Assembly: GCF_024181725.1 (NCBI RefSeq)
Contig: NZ_CP028908.1
Location: forward strand, 930,001 to 994,000
Length of the DNA stretch: 64,000 bases
Direction: 5' to 3'
Source of the DNA: Bradyrhizobium sp. WD16
GTDB lineage: Bacteria; Pseudomonadota; Alphaproteobacteria; Rhizobiales; Xanthobacteraceae
Under the pieces are notes generated by a model. That model searched no databases and was not told the DNA's origin. It saw nothing but the letters and a program-made list of their open reading frames with translations. Positions 37,239-46,622 of the stretch are shown here, piece after piece (position 1 is the stretch's first letter; each line of letters starts with the position of its first letter). Made by a program: the position numbers and the translations under genes.

Positions 37239-38162
37239 ATGGCTCAGAATCGTCACGGATCTGCGGATATGGATTGGGACAAGTTGAAGGTTTTCCACGC
37301 CGCGGCTGAAGCGGGCAGCTTCACGCATGCCGGCGAGCAGCTGGGGTTGTCGCAGTCGGCGGTGTCCCGCCAGGTCAGCGCGCTGGAGCAGGAGCTCTCG
37401 GTGTCGCTGTTTCATCGTCATGCCCGCGGTCTCATCCTGACCGAGCAGGGCGACATGCTGTTCCGCACCGCCCACGACGTCTTCATGCAGCTCCAGGCGG
37501 CACGCGCCAAGCTCACCGACAGCCGCGAACGGCCGAGTGGCGACCTCAAGGTCACGACGACGCCCGGCGTCGGCATCAACTGGCTGATCCCGCGCCTCGG
37601 CGAATTCACCTCGCTCTATCCCGAGATCCGCATCCAGCTCATGGTCACGGACGAGGAACTCGACCTGTCGATGCGCGAGGCCGATGTCGCTATCCGCACC
37701 CGCAAGCCGACCCAGCCCGACCTGATCCAGCGCAAGCTGTTCTCGATCGGCTTCCACGCCTATTGCTCGCCGGACTACATCAAGCGGTTCGGCACCCCGC
37801 GCACGCTCGAGGACCTCGACAACCATCGCATCATCATGCTCAGCGACCTTCAGGTGCCGCAGCATCTGCAGAACCGCACCTGGCTGATCGAAGCGGGTCG
37901 CAACGGCTCGGGCCCGCGCGATGCCTATTTCAAGGTCAACAACATCCTCGGCCTGTTGCGGGCCTGTCAGCAGGGCCTCGGCATCGCGGCACTGCCCGAC
38001 TACCTGGTCGACGAGAACAATCGCCTGGTGCAACTGTTCGGCGAAGCCGACTCGATCCAGCTCGACACCTATTTCGTCTATCCCGAAGAGCTGAAAACCG
38101 TGGCCCGCGTCCAGGTGTTCCGCGACTTTGTGGTCAGCAAGGCGCAGCGCTGGCCGGGCTGA
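37239..38162 (+). CDS. LysR-family transcriptional regulator
   Basis: A 307-residue regulator. The winged helix (about 12-70) has MDWDKLKVFHAAAEAGSF and LGLSQSAVSRQVSALEQELSVSLFHR; the effector-binding domain spans about 95-300 with the PBP-like DLKVTTTPGVGINWLIPRL. Two starts are possible, 37239 or the ATG ten codons on (37269); the longer is used. LysR genes directly behind trxB are common in Bradyrhizobium relatives, which suggests a conserved though unknown link. The ligand is unknown. Confidence 0.92.
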   Translation: MAQNRHGSADMDWDKLKVFHAAAEAGSFTHAGEQLGLSQSAVSRQVSALEQELSVSLFHRHARGLILTEQGDMLFRTAHDVFMQLQAARAKLTDSRERPSGDLKVTTTPGVGINWLIPRLGEFTSLYPEIRIQLMVTDEELDLSMREADVAIRTRKPTQPDLIQRKLFSIGFHAYCSPDYIKRFGTPRTLEDLDNHRIIMLSDLQVPQHLQNRTWLIEAGRNGSGPRDAYFKVNNILGLLRACQQGLGIAALPDYLVDENNRLVQLFGEADSIQLDTYFVYPEELKTVARVQVFRDFVVSKAQRWPG

Positions 38163-38232
38163 AATGCCCGTTGGCGCGGTGACTTGAGAGGCCAATCGCC
38201 ATCGCGCTCAAGACAGAGCTGACAGAACAAGA

Positions 38233-38265
38233 TCCGGAAGACCGGCCCCGGATTTCCGGATTTTG
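38233..38265 (+). terminator. Hairpin after lysR
   Basis: ATCCGGAA (38233-38240) pairs with TTCCGGAT (38255-38262), followed by TTTG, 70 bp after the lysR stop. The stem is modest, the U-run short. Confidence 0.4.
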
Positions 38266-38381
38266 CTCTAGGAATGGAACGATCGGCCGCTACCCGGTGA
38301 CGCCGCATGACTGACATGCGACATCCTCCGTTGCCGGGCGCTCAGATTGGGAGTGTACTTAATTTCACTGATAACCTGCGG

Positions 38382-38504
38382 TTGCGTATCGTCCCCCCCT
38401 CCTCCAGTGGCCGCTGGCGTTCAGTTATCCCTCTTGGAAGGTGATTGTGTCGGCCTCACATGGCCAAAACTGCACAGCCGGGCCCTGGGCCCGGCTTTTT
38501 CTTT
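38382..38504 (+). ncRNA. Candidate small RNA with anti-Shine-Dalgarno motif
   Basis: In the 540-bp gene-free gap after lysR, a promoter-like pair TTGGGA (38347-38352) and GATAAC (38370-38375) with a 17-bp spacer precedes ~120 bp that end in a strong intrinsic terminator: GCCGGGCCC/GGGCCCGGC then TTTTTCTTT (38477-38504). Near its 5' end lies CCCCCCCTCCTCC, complementary to ribosome-binding sites, as in alphaproteobacterial trans-acting sRNAs with CCUCCUCC loops. The terminator has no protein gene close upstream. Promoter is only 4/6 at each box, so this is a candidate. Confidence 0.4.
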
Positions 38505-38705
38505 GGTGCTCGATTTCCTTTGACGTTTCTCCGCTGCAACCATAGGGCGAGCAGTGTGAACCGACGCTGCGATCCCGGGCCTGCGATCCGGCCTGCGCGG
38601 CTTGGCATGCCCGCCACCGCAGCGCGAACGCCGGGAGGTTCCGGAAACAGAAAACGCGCGAGCCTCGCGCGTTTTGGCCGTCCCAACGATCAAGAAAAAT
38701 GACGG

Positions 38706-39386
38706 TCAAGCCGCCTGCTTGTGCATTGCGCCGGCGCTCGACACCGTCCCACGGATGGCCTTGATCGACTTGTCGATGGCGGCCCACAATCGGTTGATCT
38801 CGCTCGCTGCGCGGCCTTCGGCGTTGTATTCCTTGACGCCTTCACCGTGAGCGAGTGCCAGCAGGAGATCGGCACGGTTGCTGACCTGCCCGCCCCAGAC
38901 CGGTGCGCGGAACTTGGCCAGCGCCGCGCGCGCCATGGTGACGATCGGACTTTCCTGATCATTGCGCAGCGCGGGAGCGCCGTTGATCACCACCGCATAG
39001 GGTTTACGCGACGAGCGGCACAGCGCCACGGTCTCCTGCACTGCATCGACATCGAAGACGCCGGGCCGTGCCGGGATGATCACCATGGTGGCGTTGCTGA
39101 TGGCATCCTCGACGACCGCCGACATGTTCGGCGGGGTGTCGATGAAGACATATTCGAAGCCGTTGCGCTTGGCCGAGGCGACGATCTCGCTCACCGATCG
39201 CGACGCCACCCGGATCGGCGGCTCATTGGTGCCGCGCAGCTTCTGCCACAGGCTCAGCGAACCTTGCGGATCGGCATCGATCAACAGACAAGGTTTCGAC
39301 GCCTTATGGACGTGGGCCGCGAGATGGGCGGCGAGGGTGCTCTTTCCAGAGCCCCCTTTACGCGAAGCAAAAACAATGACGTTCAT
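38706..39386 (-). CDS. ParA-family ATPase (orphan)
   Basis: A 226-residue deviant-Walker ATPase. The P-loop is FASRKGGSGKSTLAAHLA (about 7-24) with the signature Lys of the ParA/MinD group, Walker A' region LLIDADPQGSLSLW, and Walker B FIDTPPNMSAVVEDAI. Such small ParA proteins, without a DNA-binding N-terminus, position plasmids, chemoreceptor arrays, carboxysomes or other cargo on the nucleoid. There is no ParB or parS-like array next to it. The C-terminal ~40 residues are ordinary. Cargo unknown; phasin genes nearby hint at nothing firm. Confidence 0.88.
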   Translation of the reverse strand: MNVIVFASRKGGSGKSTLAAHLAAHVHKASKPCLLIDADPQGSLSLWQKLRGTNEPPIRVASRSVSEIVASAKRNGFEYVFIDTPPNMSAVVEDAISNATMVIIPARPGVFDVDAVQETVALCRSSRKPYAVVINGAPALRNDQESPIVTMARAALAKFRAPVWGGQVSNRADLLLALAHGEGVKEYNAEGRAASEINRLWAAIDKSIKAIRGTVSSAGAMHKQAA

Positions 39387-39674
39387 AGCTTGGCCTCCAG
39401 ATTGACCCCCGGAGGCAAAAATGAATCGGTTCCCTGATTCGATAAAGAATTATTTGGATTGCAAGCGTCTAGCGCGTGTAATTCCCCGATGCTTTGGCTT
39501 TTGAGACACAGAATAGCTTGGGTATGAACCGTTCATCTTCCTGAATTGGACGCGGACTGGTCTTTTGCGAGTCCGAATTGAGTCAATCGAAGACGATCCT
39601 GAAGACTATCTGAAAAACAGCGCCGGAGGCGAAAGCTGAAACGGCGTGCAGCGCGATCGGGCGCGCCAGACAGG

Positions 39675-40052
39675 TCATTGACGTGAGGCGCCGGTGACCT
39701 CGCAGGCGCCGTCGGCGGTCTGGGTATCGACGAAGGCAAAGCGGACCTTCTTGAACGTCTGCTGCGCCTTGGCCGGCACGCTCGCGGGGATCGACTGCTG
39801 GATCTCGGTGACCTTGCCGGACTTGCGATCGGTGAAGACGCAGCGGACCTTGAGATCCTTGACCGCGAAATCGTTGTCGTTGGCGATGGTGATGTCGGCG
39901 ATGCCGGCGGTGTTGTAGCCGCCCTTCTTGAAGACCTGCCCCACCACCTTGAGGCCTGTCACCTGGTCGGCGGCGAGCGCCGCACCCAAACCGACAGCCG
40001 TCGTAACGAGGGCCGCACTGCATAGCGTCCCGAACCAAAGCGCGCTGAACAT
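39675..40052 (-). CDS. Small exported protein of unknown function
   Basis: A 125-residue protein. The start at 40052 has GGAGGGG three to eight bases upstream. MFSALWFGTLCSAALVTTAVGLGAALAA looks like a signal peptide with cleavage after ALAA, leaving ~97 mature residues with ADITIANDNDFAVKDLKVRCVF, a beta-rich stretch like a FxLYD or similar immunoglobulin-like domain, and one Cys near the end. I do not recognise a named family with confidence. It sits between the parA gene and tRNA-His on the same strand. Confidence 0.7.
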   Translation of the reverse strand: MFSALWFGTLCSAALVTTAVGLGAALAADQVTGLKVVGQVFKKGGYNTAGIADITIANDNDFAVKDLKVRCVFTDRKSGKVTEIQQSIPASVPAKAQQTFKKVRFAFVDTQTADGACEVTGASRQ

Positions 40053-40311
40053 TGTCCCCTCCAGCTTCGATTTTGTCTCAGGACGCCCGAGCGGCACCGT
40101 GCTGTCAACCAGAAGCGTGGCGTGTCAGCCACACTGCGGCCGGTCGCGAGAGGAGCAGAAACTTGCCGTGGGTACCAGGCCGGGCTCCAGAAATCCTCCG
40201 CTGTCACGCTGAGGAGCATCAGCGCAGCGCAAGGCACTCGCGCGCGACGCCGCGGCAATCGCCATGGGCGGCCAATTTGGAAGAACGGCAGGACGGATGG
40301 GGTGGGACCGG

Positions 40312-40388
40312 TGGTACAGTTGGGTGGGCTCGAACCACCGACCTCCTGTTCCACAGACAGGCGCTCTAACCAACTGAGCTACAACTGC
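40312..40388 (-). tRNA. tRNA-His (anticodon GTG)
   Basis: A 77-nt cloverleaf with encoded CCA: acceptor GCAGTTG/CAACTGT (G1-U72 wobble), D-arm GCTC/GAGC, anticodon stem CCTGT/ACAGG with loop CTGTGGA, T-stem GGTGG/CCACC, discriminator A73. Most bacterial tRNA-His have C73 and an extra G-1; alphaproteobacteria are the known exception with A73 and no encoded G-1, as here. Confidence 0.96.
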
Positions 40389-40521
40389 ATTTCCGCGCGG
40401 TCGCCGGGCGGACCAGGCAAGCTGGCCGCAGCGCCGCGAACGGGGCGGAAACTATGAGCAACGCCGGCCTTTGGCAAGGCCGGCGTCGCCTCGAATAGCG
40501 CTATTCGCGGCGAAAAGAGGC

Positions 40522-40968
40522 TCAGCCTGCCTCGCCGAAAGCCCTGGTCGCGGCCGCACGGATCGGCGCCACCGTCTCGCCGGCGACCTTTTGCCCGAGT
40601 TCCAGGAGATCGCGCGACTGGGCGGCGAAGGTATCGATCTGCCTGCGAGTATGGTTCGTCACCACATCGAGAGCGTCGGGCAGCGAGGCCGATCCGAGCA
40701 GCGCATGGGCGAAATCGAAGGCCTCGTCGGTGGCGCTCCGGGACATCTCGAGCAGCTTGGCGACGTAATCGCAGCCGCCGCGCAAAGCCGATTCCCCGGC
40801 CGCGTCGAACGCGCCGACCCCGGATTCGGCCGCCGTCTTCAGCTGCTCATAGCCCTCTCGAAACTGGGCGACGCCCTGCTCGGCGAAGCCACGTAAATCG
40901 GCGAGTTCGGCGAAATTCAGCGCCGAGAAGCCTGCGGGCGAAAACGAAAAGGGTTCACGAGGGGGCAT
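40522..40968 (-). CDS. Phasin-family protein
   Basis: A 148-residue phasin. Start MPPREPFSF has GGAG five bases upstream. The body is an amphipathic helical protein with the family pattern: FAEQGVAQFREGYEQLKTAAE, then CDYVAKLLEMSRSATDEAFDFAHALLG and LPDALDVVTNHTRRQIDTFAAQSRDLLELGQKVAGET. Phasins coat polyhydroxyalkanoate granules or act as stress chaperones. A second phasin gene lies 145 bp upstream on the same strand. No PHA synthase is in the window. Confidence 0.9.
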   Translation of the reverse strand: MPPREPFSFSPAGFSALNFAELADLRGFAEQGVAQFREGYEQLKTAAESGVGAFDAAGESALRGGCDYVAKLLEMSRSATDEAFDFAHALLGSASLPDALDVVTNHTRRQIDTFAAQSRDLLELGQKVAGETVAPIRAAATRAFGEAG

Positions 40969-41113
40969 CAGGTCTCCGGGTCGTTCCGAGGACGCGGCCA
41001 CACGGCCGCGCCGTCCCATTTGTGCCGGATCATACGGGCATTTTTGTGCAACGCAATATATAGCCCCCTTCGCGGCCAGCGACGGTCAGGCGCCTCCGAC
41101 GGCGGCCCCGGCC

Positions 41114-41488
41114 TTATTTGGGCTTGGTCACGTCCATCGCGGCGCGGGTCACCGCCTGACCGATTTCGCTGGCCTGCTCCGCCAGCGAGCGCATCTGGTT
41201 CTGCACGTAGTCAGTGTGCAATTTGAGGACTTCGGTCAGGTCCTTGGCCTGGAGGAGATGCTCGGCGTAGTCGAGCGAAGCCGCGACATTCTTCTCGGCA
41301 AAGCTGATCGCCTTGACGCTGACTTCCTTGGCGCCGGCGCGGACCGCCTCGCCACGGCCTTCGATCGTGCTGGCGGCCTGCTGGGCCGAGCCGAGGAATG
41401 TCTCGAAAGCCTTGCGGGCCTGATCGAAACTGGCCTCGGCCATGGAGCGCAGCTCCTTGGGGATTTCAAAGCGGTTGGTCTGGTCCAT
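41114..41488 (-). CDS. Phasin-family protein
   Basis: A 124-residue phasin; start MDQTNRFEIP has GGGAGGA about seven bases upstream, and the longer frame is not coding-like. The sequence KELRSMAEASFDQARKAFETFLGSAQQA, FAEKNVAASLDYAEHLLQAKDLTEVLKLHTDYVQNQMRSLAEQASEIGQAV is the classic phasin_2 pattern of Bradyrhizobium. It is closer to the family consensus than its downstream neighbour. Function as for the other phasin: PHA granule surface protein. Confidence 0.92.
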   Translation of the reverse strand: MDQTNRFEIPKELRSMAEASFDQARKAFETFLGSAQQAASTIEGRGEAVRAGAKEVSVKAISFAEKNVAASLDYAEHLLQAKDLTEVLKLHTDYVQNQMRSLAEQASEIGQAVTRAAMDVTKPK

Positions 41489-41678
41489 CGCATTCCTCCC
41501 TCGCTCACTCGCCGCCGGATGCCGGTTGCTCGCAGGTCCAAAGCTTTGCACCCGGTCGCCCGGCAAGACAACGCCGCGCGGCCATGACCGGTCCCGCGTC
41601 CTGCTCAAATTAAGGATATACCGGCTTTCGCCCGGCCTCCGGGGGGCCGGCCGTGGACCTGGCCGCCTCCGCCCTTTA

Positions 41679-41693
41679 CTAAGAATTCCTTAA
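41679..41693. promoter_or_regulatory. CtrA-like box upstream of the PdhS-like kinase
   Basis: CTAA-GAATTCC-TTAA, one base from the CtrA consensus, 70 bp before the kinase ATG. The GAATTC inside makes it partly palindromic. CtrA binding is inference from the sequence and from the cell-cycle role of PdhS kinases. Confidence 0.45.
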
Positions 41694-41762
41694 AGCCTGC
41701 CGACCTCGCCGGCGCCGCGTCGAGAGGGGCCGGCCGGGACAGAAGGACGCGAACGCCGCCCG

Positions 41763-44700
41763 ATGCCGATCGACGAAGCCGATTTCCAGTTTCGTGGAAT
41801 CCGCGATCCGCGGCTCGCCCCCTATGCGACCAGCAGCCTGCCGGCCTGGCTGTGGGCGAATGACGGCAGCCGCATCCTGTGGGCCAATGCCGCCGGCGCC
41901 GCCGTGTTCGGCGCCGACGACCTGGGCGCATTGGCGGCGCGCCGCTTCGGCCCGCCCGATCGCCACCGCCGCCAGATCGCCCGGCTTGCCGGACGCCTGG
42001 CCCTCGACGGCAGCGTGCGGCTCGATCGGCTGCGCGGCTTCGGCGCACGCCTCAACGGCCTCGTCACCTGCGGCTGCCGCCGCCTCGTCTTCGGCAAGGG
42101 CAATATCGGCGTGCTGGTGGTTGCAGCCGCGCAGCCCGGCCGGCCGCTGCCGCTGAAGCTGCGCCTGCAGCGCCTGGTGGCCAGCTTCGATACGGCCGCC
42201 GCCGCCTTCGACGCCGAAGGCTTCCGTCTCGCCGCCAATGCCGCGGCCGAGGACTGGCTCATGGACACCGCCAGCGGCGGCGGCACCCTCGCGGCGCTGG
42301 GGCTGGCGGAAACCGCGGCCGTGGCGCTGCACGAGGGCGGCGCCGAGATCCCGCTCGATCACGGCCGCCGCCTGCTGCTGCGGCGGATCGGCAGCGGGGC
42401 GGACACCGCGCTGCTGCTCATCGGCCAGACCCAGATGAAGGCCGCAGAGCTGCCGGAGCCGACGCCCGCACCGCCGCCCGGCGACAGCGCCGCGAAACTT
42501 TCCGAGGCTGCCGCCGCGGCGCCCATAACGGAGCCGGCGACGGCGCCTGTGCCGCCCTCGCCGGAAGCCGCGGTGGCCGCCGAAGCGCCGCCGGAACCGG
42601 CCCCGGGCGGACTGCTCACCGCCGAAATGGCCGCGACTGCGACCTTCGTTCCATCGACCGGCCCGGCACCGGACGAGCCGGAACCGGTCGCAGCCCCGGC
42701 AACCGCGGCATCGCCGGTCGACGCCGCTGCGGCGGAGCCCGCGCCGGCGCAGCGCCATCACCCCCTGCGCTTCCTGTGGCAGATGGATGCCGACGAACGC
42801 TTCTCGCTCGGCTCCGACGAATTCGCCCAGTTGATCGGTCCTTCGACCTCTGCCGCGTTCGGCCGGCCGTGGACCGAGATCGTCGAGGAATGCGGCATCG
42901 ATCCGGAAGATCGCGTCGCCGCCGCCGTCGCCACCCGCGCCACCTGGAGCGGCATCACCGTGCACTGGCCGGTGGACGGCACCGAGACGGCGCTCGAGGT
43001 CGAGTTGTCGGGCCTGCCGGTCTTTGACCGTGACCGCAATTTTCTCGGCTATCGCGGCTTCGGCGTCTGCCGCGACATCGAAGCGCTCAACCGCCTCGCC
43101 GAACAGCGCCGCAATGATGCCGCAGCGCTGGAGGCGAGATCTGACGCCCCAACCGAAACCAAGGCGAGGCCCGCCATGGCCGATACTCCGCCTCCCGCTT
43201 CACCGCCAGAAACGGATCATCCCGTGGACACGTCCCCCAATGTGGTGCCGTTCAGGCCCTCCGCCGACGCCAAGGCGCCGACCCTCTCGCCCGGCGAGAA
43301 CAACGCATTTAACGAACTGGCGCGCCAGCTCGCCGCCCGGCTCGAAGCCGAGCGCGATGCGCTCGACCAGCGCGACGGCGAGCTGGCGGAGTCGTCGGCC
43401 TCGACCGCCGCGCCCGGGGAGGCCATCGAAGCCCCGAGCGAGGCCGATGCGGCCGCGGCGGTATCCTCCACCCCTGAGCCGCTGCCGGCCGCCGCGCCAC
43501 GGACGGGCACGAGCGCGGCGCGCGAGACGGCGCTGTTCGATCTGCTGCCGGTCGGGGTGCTGATCTATCGTCTCGACCGCCTGCTCCATGCCAACCGCGT
43601 CTTTCTCGATCGGGTCGGCTATGCCGACCTGGAGGCGCTCGCCGGCGCCGGCGGGCTCGACGCGCTTGACGTGAAACACGGAGCCGGCGGCGTGGGCGCC
43701 GGCAGCGACGGCACGCCGGTCAGGATCGAAAGCCCGGGCCAAAGTCGGGACGATGGCGCCGCCGTCGACGCACGACTGCACGACATCGTCTGGGACGGCG
43801 AAGCGGCCCACGTCCTGATCCTCGCGCTCGCGGCGCCGCAGGAGACCGCCGCCCCGACCGGGCCGGCGGCGGTTGCGCCCACAGCCGACGCGTCGGACCA
43901 GCAGCGAGGAGAGCTTGCCGCCATCCTCGAGGCGAGCGACGACGGCATCCTGATCCTCGCCGAGGATGGCCGCATCGCCTCATCCAACCGCGGCGCCGAA
44001 ACGATCTTCGGCCGGTCCGGCGACGACCTCGCGGGCCGCCCGCTCACCGACCTGTTCGCCGGGGCCAACCGCGACGAACTCGCTGCCGCGCTCGGCGGCG
44101 GAGGCGACGGCCGCCCCCCGGCGCGTCACGAGGTCCTCGGCCTCGGCCCCGACGGCCAGCCGCTCGATCTGACGGTGAAGCTCGGCCGCGCGCCGGGCGG
44201 ACACCGTTTCGCCATCGTCCGGCCGCGCCCGGCGGCGGCGCAGGCGGCCCCGGACGACAGCGCTTCCAGGCGCATCGCCGAACGCACGGCGGCCGCACGG
44301 GCCGATATCCTGGCGCGCCTCAGCCACGAGCTGCGCGCGCCGCTCAATGCCATCATCGGCTTCGCCGACGTCATGATCGAGGAGCGCTTCGGCGCCATCG
44401 GCAACGAGCGCTACGGCGCCTACCTCAAGGACATGCGCGCCGCGGGCGAGCGCGTCCTCGGCATCCTCGGCGACTTCCTCGACCTGAGCCGCGCCGAGAC
44501 CGGCAAGCTCGACCTCGCCTTCACCGGTCAGGATCTCAATGACGTGGTGGAGAAATGCGTGACGATCATGCAGCCGCAGGCCAACCGCGAGCGCATCATC
44601 ATCCGCACCGCGCTCAGCCACGCGCTGCCGCAGGTCACGGCGGATGCCGATGCGCTGCGCCAGATCGTGCTCAATCTCGTCGGCAATTCGATCCACGTCG

Positions 44701-44990
44701 CCCGCGCCGGCGGCCAGGTCATCGTCTCCACCGCGGTGAGCGAATTCGGCGATGTCGTGCTGCGCGTGCGCGACACCGGCCGCGGCCTCAATCACGCCGA
44801 GATGACCGAGGCGATCGAACAGTTCCGCCAGACCGACGGCGATCAGCTCGCCCAGGACAATGCCGGCATCAACCTGTCGCTGACCAAGGCGCTGGTCGAG
44901 GCCAACCGGGCGCAATTCCACATCCGCTCGGCGCCGCAGTCCGGCACGCTGGTCGAGGTCGCCTTCCCGCCCGAGGCCAAGGCGGGGTGA
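41763..44990 (+). CDS. PAS-domain sensor histidine kinase, PdhS-like
   Basis: A 1075-residue soluble kinase. Residues ~20-220 form a degenerate N-terminal PAS-like pair (LPAWLWANDGSRILWANAAGAAVFG); an Ala/Pro/Glu-rich linker follows (~225-330); then PAS regions around 340-450, 590-690 and 715-825 (LAAILEASDDGILILAEDGRI). The catalytic end is intact: H-box ARLSHELRAPLNAIIGFADVMIEERFG, N-box LRQIVLNLVGNSIHVA, G1 LRVRDTGRGLNHAEM. The dimerisation and ATPase parts closely follow Brucella/Bradyrhizobium PdhS (GNERYGAYLKDMRAAGERV, IMQPQANRERIIIRT), which acts with DivK to steer CtrA and cell polarity. No receiver domain is attached. A CtrA-like box lies 70 bp upstream. It converges on scoB (16 bp). 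Confidence 0.9.
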   Translation: MPIDEADFQFRGIRDPRLAPYATSSLPAWLWANDGSRILWANAAGAAVFGADDLGALAARRFGPPDRHRRQIARLAGRLALDGSVRLDRLRGFGARLNGLVTCGCRRLVFGKGNIGVLVVAAAQPGRPLPLKLRLQRLVASFDTAAAAFDAEGFRLAANAAAEDWLMDTASGGGTLAALGLAETAAVALHEGGAEIPLDHGRRLLLRRIGSGADTALLLIGQTQMKAAELPEPTPAPPPGDSAAKLSEAAAAAPITEPATAPVPPSPEAAVAAEAPPEPAPGGLLTAEMAATATFVPSTGPAPDEPEPVAAPATAASPVDAAAAEPAPAQRHHPLRFLWQMDADERFSLGSDEFAQLIGPSTSAAFGRPWTEIVEECGIDPEDRVAAAVATRATWSGITVHWPVDGTETALEVELSGLPVFDRDRNFLGYRGFGVCRDIEALNRLAEQRRNDAAALEARSDAPTETKARPAMADTPPPASPPETDHPVDTSPNVVPFRPSADAKAPTLSPGENNAFNELARQLAARLEAERDALDQRDGELAESSASTAAPGEAIEAPSEADAAAAVSSTPEPLPAAAPRTGTSAARETALFDLLPVGVLIYRLDRLLHANRVFLDRVGYADLEALAGAGGLDALDVKHGAGGVGAGSDGTPVRIESPGQSRDDGAAVDARLHDIVWDGEAAHVLILALAAPQETAAPTGPAAVAPTADASDQQRGELAAILEASDDGILILAEDGRIASSNRGAETIFGRSGDDLAGRPLTDLFAGANRDELAAALGGGGDGRPPARHEVLGLGPDGQPLDLTVKLGRAPGGHRFAIVRPRPAAAQAAPDDSASRRIAERTAAARADILARLSHELRAPLNAIIGFADVMIEERFGAIGNERYGAYLKDMRAAGERVLGILGDFLDLSRAETGKLDLAFTGQDLNDVVEKCVTIMQPQANRERIIIRTALSHALPQVTADADALRQIVLNLVGNSIHVARAGGQVIVSTAVSEFGDVVLRVRDTGRGLNHAEMTEAIEQFRQTDGDQLAQDNAGINLSLTKALVEANRAQFHIRSAPQSGTLVEVAFPPEAKAG

Positions 44991-45006
44991 GCCGACGGCC
45001 GAGGGA

Positions 45007-45657
45007 TCAGGCGTTCCTGAGCGCGACGCGGAAGGAGGCTTCGGTCTTGGCCTTGACCTCGTCGAGGGTGACGCCGTCGGCGAGCTCGATCAGCGCCATG
45101 CCGTTGTCGCCGTGCTTGTCGATGGTGAAGACCGCGAGATCGGTGATCACCATGTCGACGACGCGCTCGCCGGTCAGCGGCAGCGTGCAGCGGTGCAGCA
45201 GCTTCGCGCCGTCCTTGGCTGAATGCTCCATCACCACGACGACGCGCTTGACGCCGGCGACGAGATCCATCGCCCCGCCCATGCCCTTGACCATCTTGCC
45301 GGGGATCATCCAGTTGGCGAGATCGCCGTTCTCGGCCACCTGCATGGCGCCGAGGATCGACAGGTCGATGTGGCCGCCGCGCACCATGGCGAAGGAATCG
45401 GCGCTGGAGAAATAGCTGGTGGTCGGCAGCTCGGTCACCGTCTGCTTGCCGGCGTTGATGAGGTCCGGATCCTCCTCGCCCTCGTAGGGAAACGGTCCCA
45501 TGCCGAGCATGCCGTTCTCGCTCTGCAGCTGGACGTCGACGCCTTCGGGGATGAAATTGGAGACGAGCGTCGGAATGCCGATGCCGAGATTGACGTAAAA
45601 GCCGTCGCGCAGCTCCTTGGCGGCGCGGGCGGCCATCTGTTCGCGGGTCCAGGCCAT
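45007..45657 (-). CDS. scoB: 3-oxoacid CoA-transferase subunit B
   Basis: A 216-residue beta subunit of succinyl-CoA:3-ketoacid CoA-transferase (SCOT). The start [10 protein letters not shown] is 10 bases after a GGAG. Motifs: [20 protein letters not shown] with the catalytic Glu region [39 protein letters not shown], and [19 protein letters not shown]. It carries the covalent glutamate, which forms the CoA thioester. It follows scoA by 20 bp, so the two form an operon. Use: acetoacetate activation, linked to ketone-body and PHB breakdown, fitting the phasins nearby. Confidence 0.95.
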   Translation of the reverse strand: MAWTREQMAARAAKELRDGFYVNLGIGIPTLVSNFIPEGVDVQLQSENGMLGMGPFPYEGEEDPDLINAGKQTVTELPTTSYFSSADSFAMVRGGHIDLSILGAMQVAENGDLANWMIPGKMVKGMGGAMDLVAGVKRVVVVMEHSAKDGAKLLHRCTLPLTGERVVDMVITDLAVFTIDKHGDNGMALIELADGVTLDEVKAKTEASFRVALRNA

Positions 45658-45677
45658 TTGGGCTTCTCCTCTCGATC

Positions 45678-46382
45678 TCAGGCGGGGCGCTTGCGCGTGG
45701 TGCGCTGCTCGATGCGCTTCTTGGCCGTGCCGACCTCGATGATGCGCTGGACGTAGATCCCCGGGGTGTGGATGTGGTCGGGGTCGAGTTCGCCGGCGGG
45801 AACGAGATGCTCGACTTCCGCCACGGTGACCTTGGCCGCGGTCGCCATCATCGGATTGAAGTTGCGCGCGGTCTTCCGATAAATCAGGTTGCCTGCGGTG
45901 TCGCCCTTCCAGGCATGGACGATGGCAAGGTCGGCGACGAGGCCGGTCTCGAGGATGTATTTCTCGCCGTTGAACTCGCGGACTTCCTTGCCCTCGGCGA
46001 TCAGGGTGCCGACGCCGGTCTTGGTATAGAAGCCGGGAATGCCGGCACCGCCGGCGCGGATGCGCTCGGCCAGCGTGCCCTGCGGATTGAACTCGAGCTC
46101 GAGCTCGCCGGCGAGGTAGAGCTGGGCGAACAGCTTGTTCTCGCCGACATAGGACGAGATCATCTTTCTGATCTGCCTGGTCTCGAGCAGGCGGCTGAGC
46201 CCGATGCCGTCGACGCCGGCATTGTTCGACACCACGGTAAGGTCCTTGACGCCGGAGTCGCGCAGCGCGTCTGACAGGGTTTCGGCGATGCCGCACAGGC
46301 CGAAGCCGCCCGACATCACCATCATGCCGTCCTTCAGAATGCCGTCGAGCGCGCTTTTCGCGTCCGGATAGACCTTGTTCAT
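45678..46382 (-). CDS. scoA: 3-oxoacid CoA-transferase subunit A
   Basis: A 234-residue alpha subunit of the same CoA-transferase. Motifs: [22 protein letters not shown] with the CoA-binding Gly-rich loop, [17 protein letters not shown], and [24 protein letters not shown]. The start MNKVYPDAK at 46382 is the usual one; the frame upstream is not coding-like. It is first in the scoAB pair and divergent from the asmA-like gene. Confidence 0.95.
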   Translation of the reverse strand: MNKVYPDAKSALDGILKDGMMVMSGGFGLCGIAETLSDALRDSGVKDLTVVSNNAGVDGIGLSRLLETRQIRKMISSYVGENKLFAQLYLAGELELEFNPQGTLAERIRAGGAGIPGFYTKTGVGTLIAEGKEVREFNGEKYILETGLVADLAIVHAWKGDTAGNLIYRKTARNFNPMMATAAKVTVAEVEHLVPAGELDPDHIHTPGIYVQRIIEVGTAKKRIEQRTTRKRPA

Positions 46383-46622
46383 GGCTGTCGAACCTGATGC
46401 GGGATGGAAGAAATAGCGCAGTCTATTAGGCGAATTGGTCAAGAGACGTCAATCAGCCCGGGATTGAGCGCCGCGCCGCCGAAGTGGCTGTCCCCGCGGT
46501 GTGGAGAGGACATTCCGCCTCAGCCGGTGGCCTTGAAAGCGTCAAGAAAAACCAGCAAGTTGGGGCATGCAGGCGGCCGCAGCGCGGATCCGCCAGATGA
46601 GAACTCCGATCCGGATCACAGC

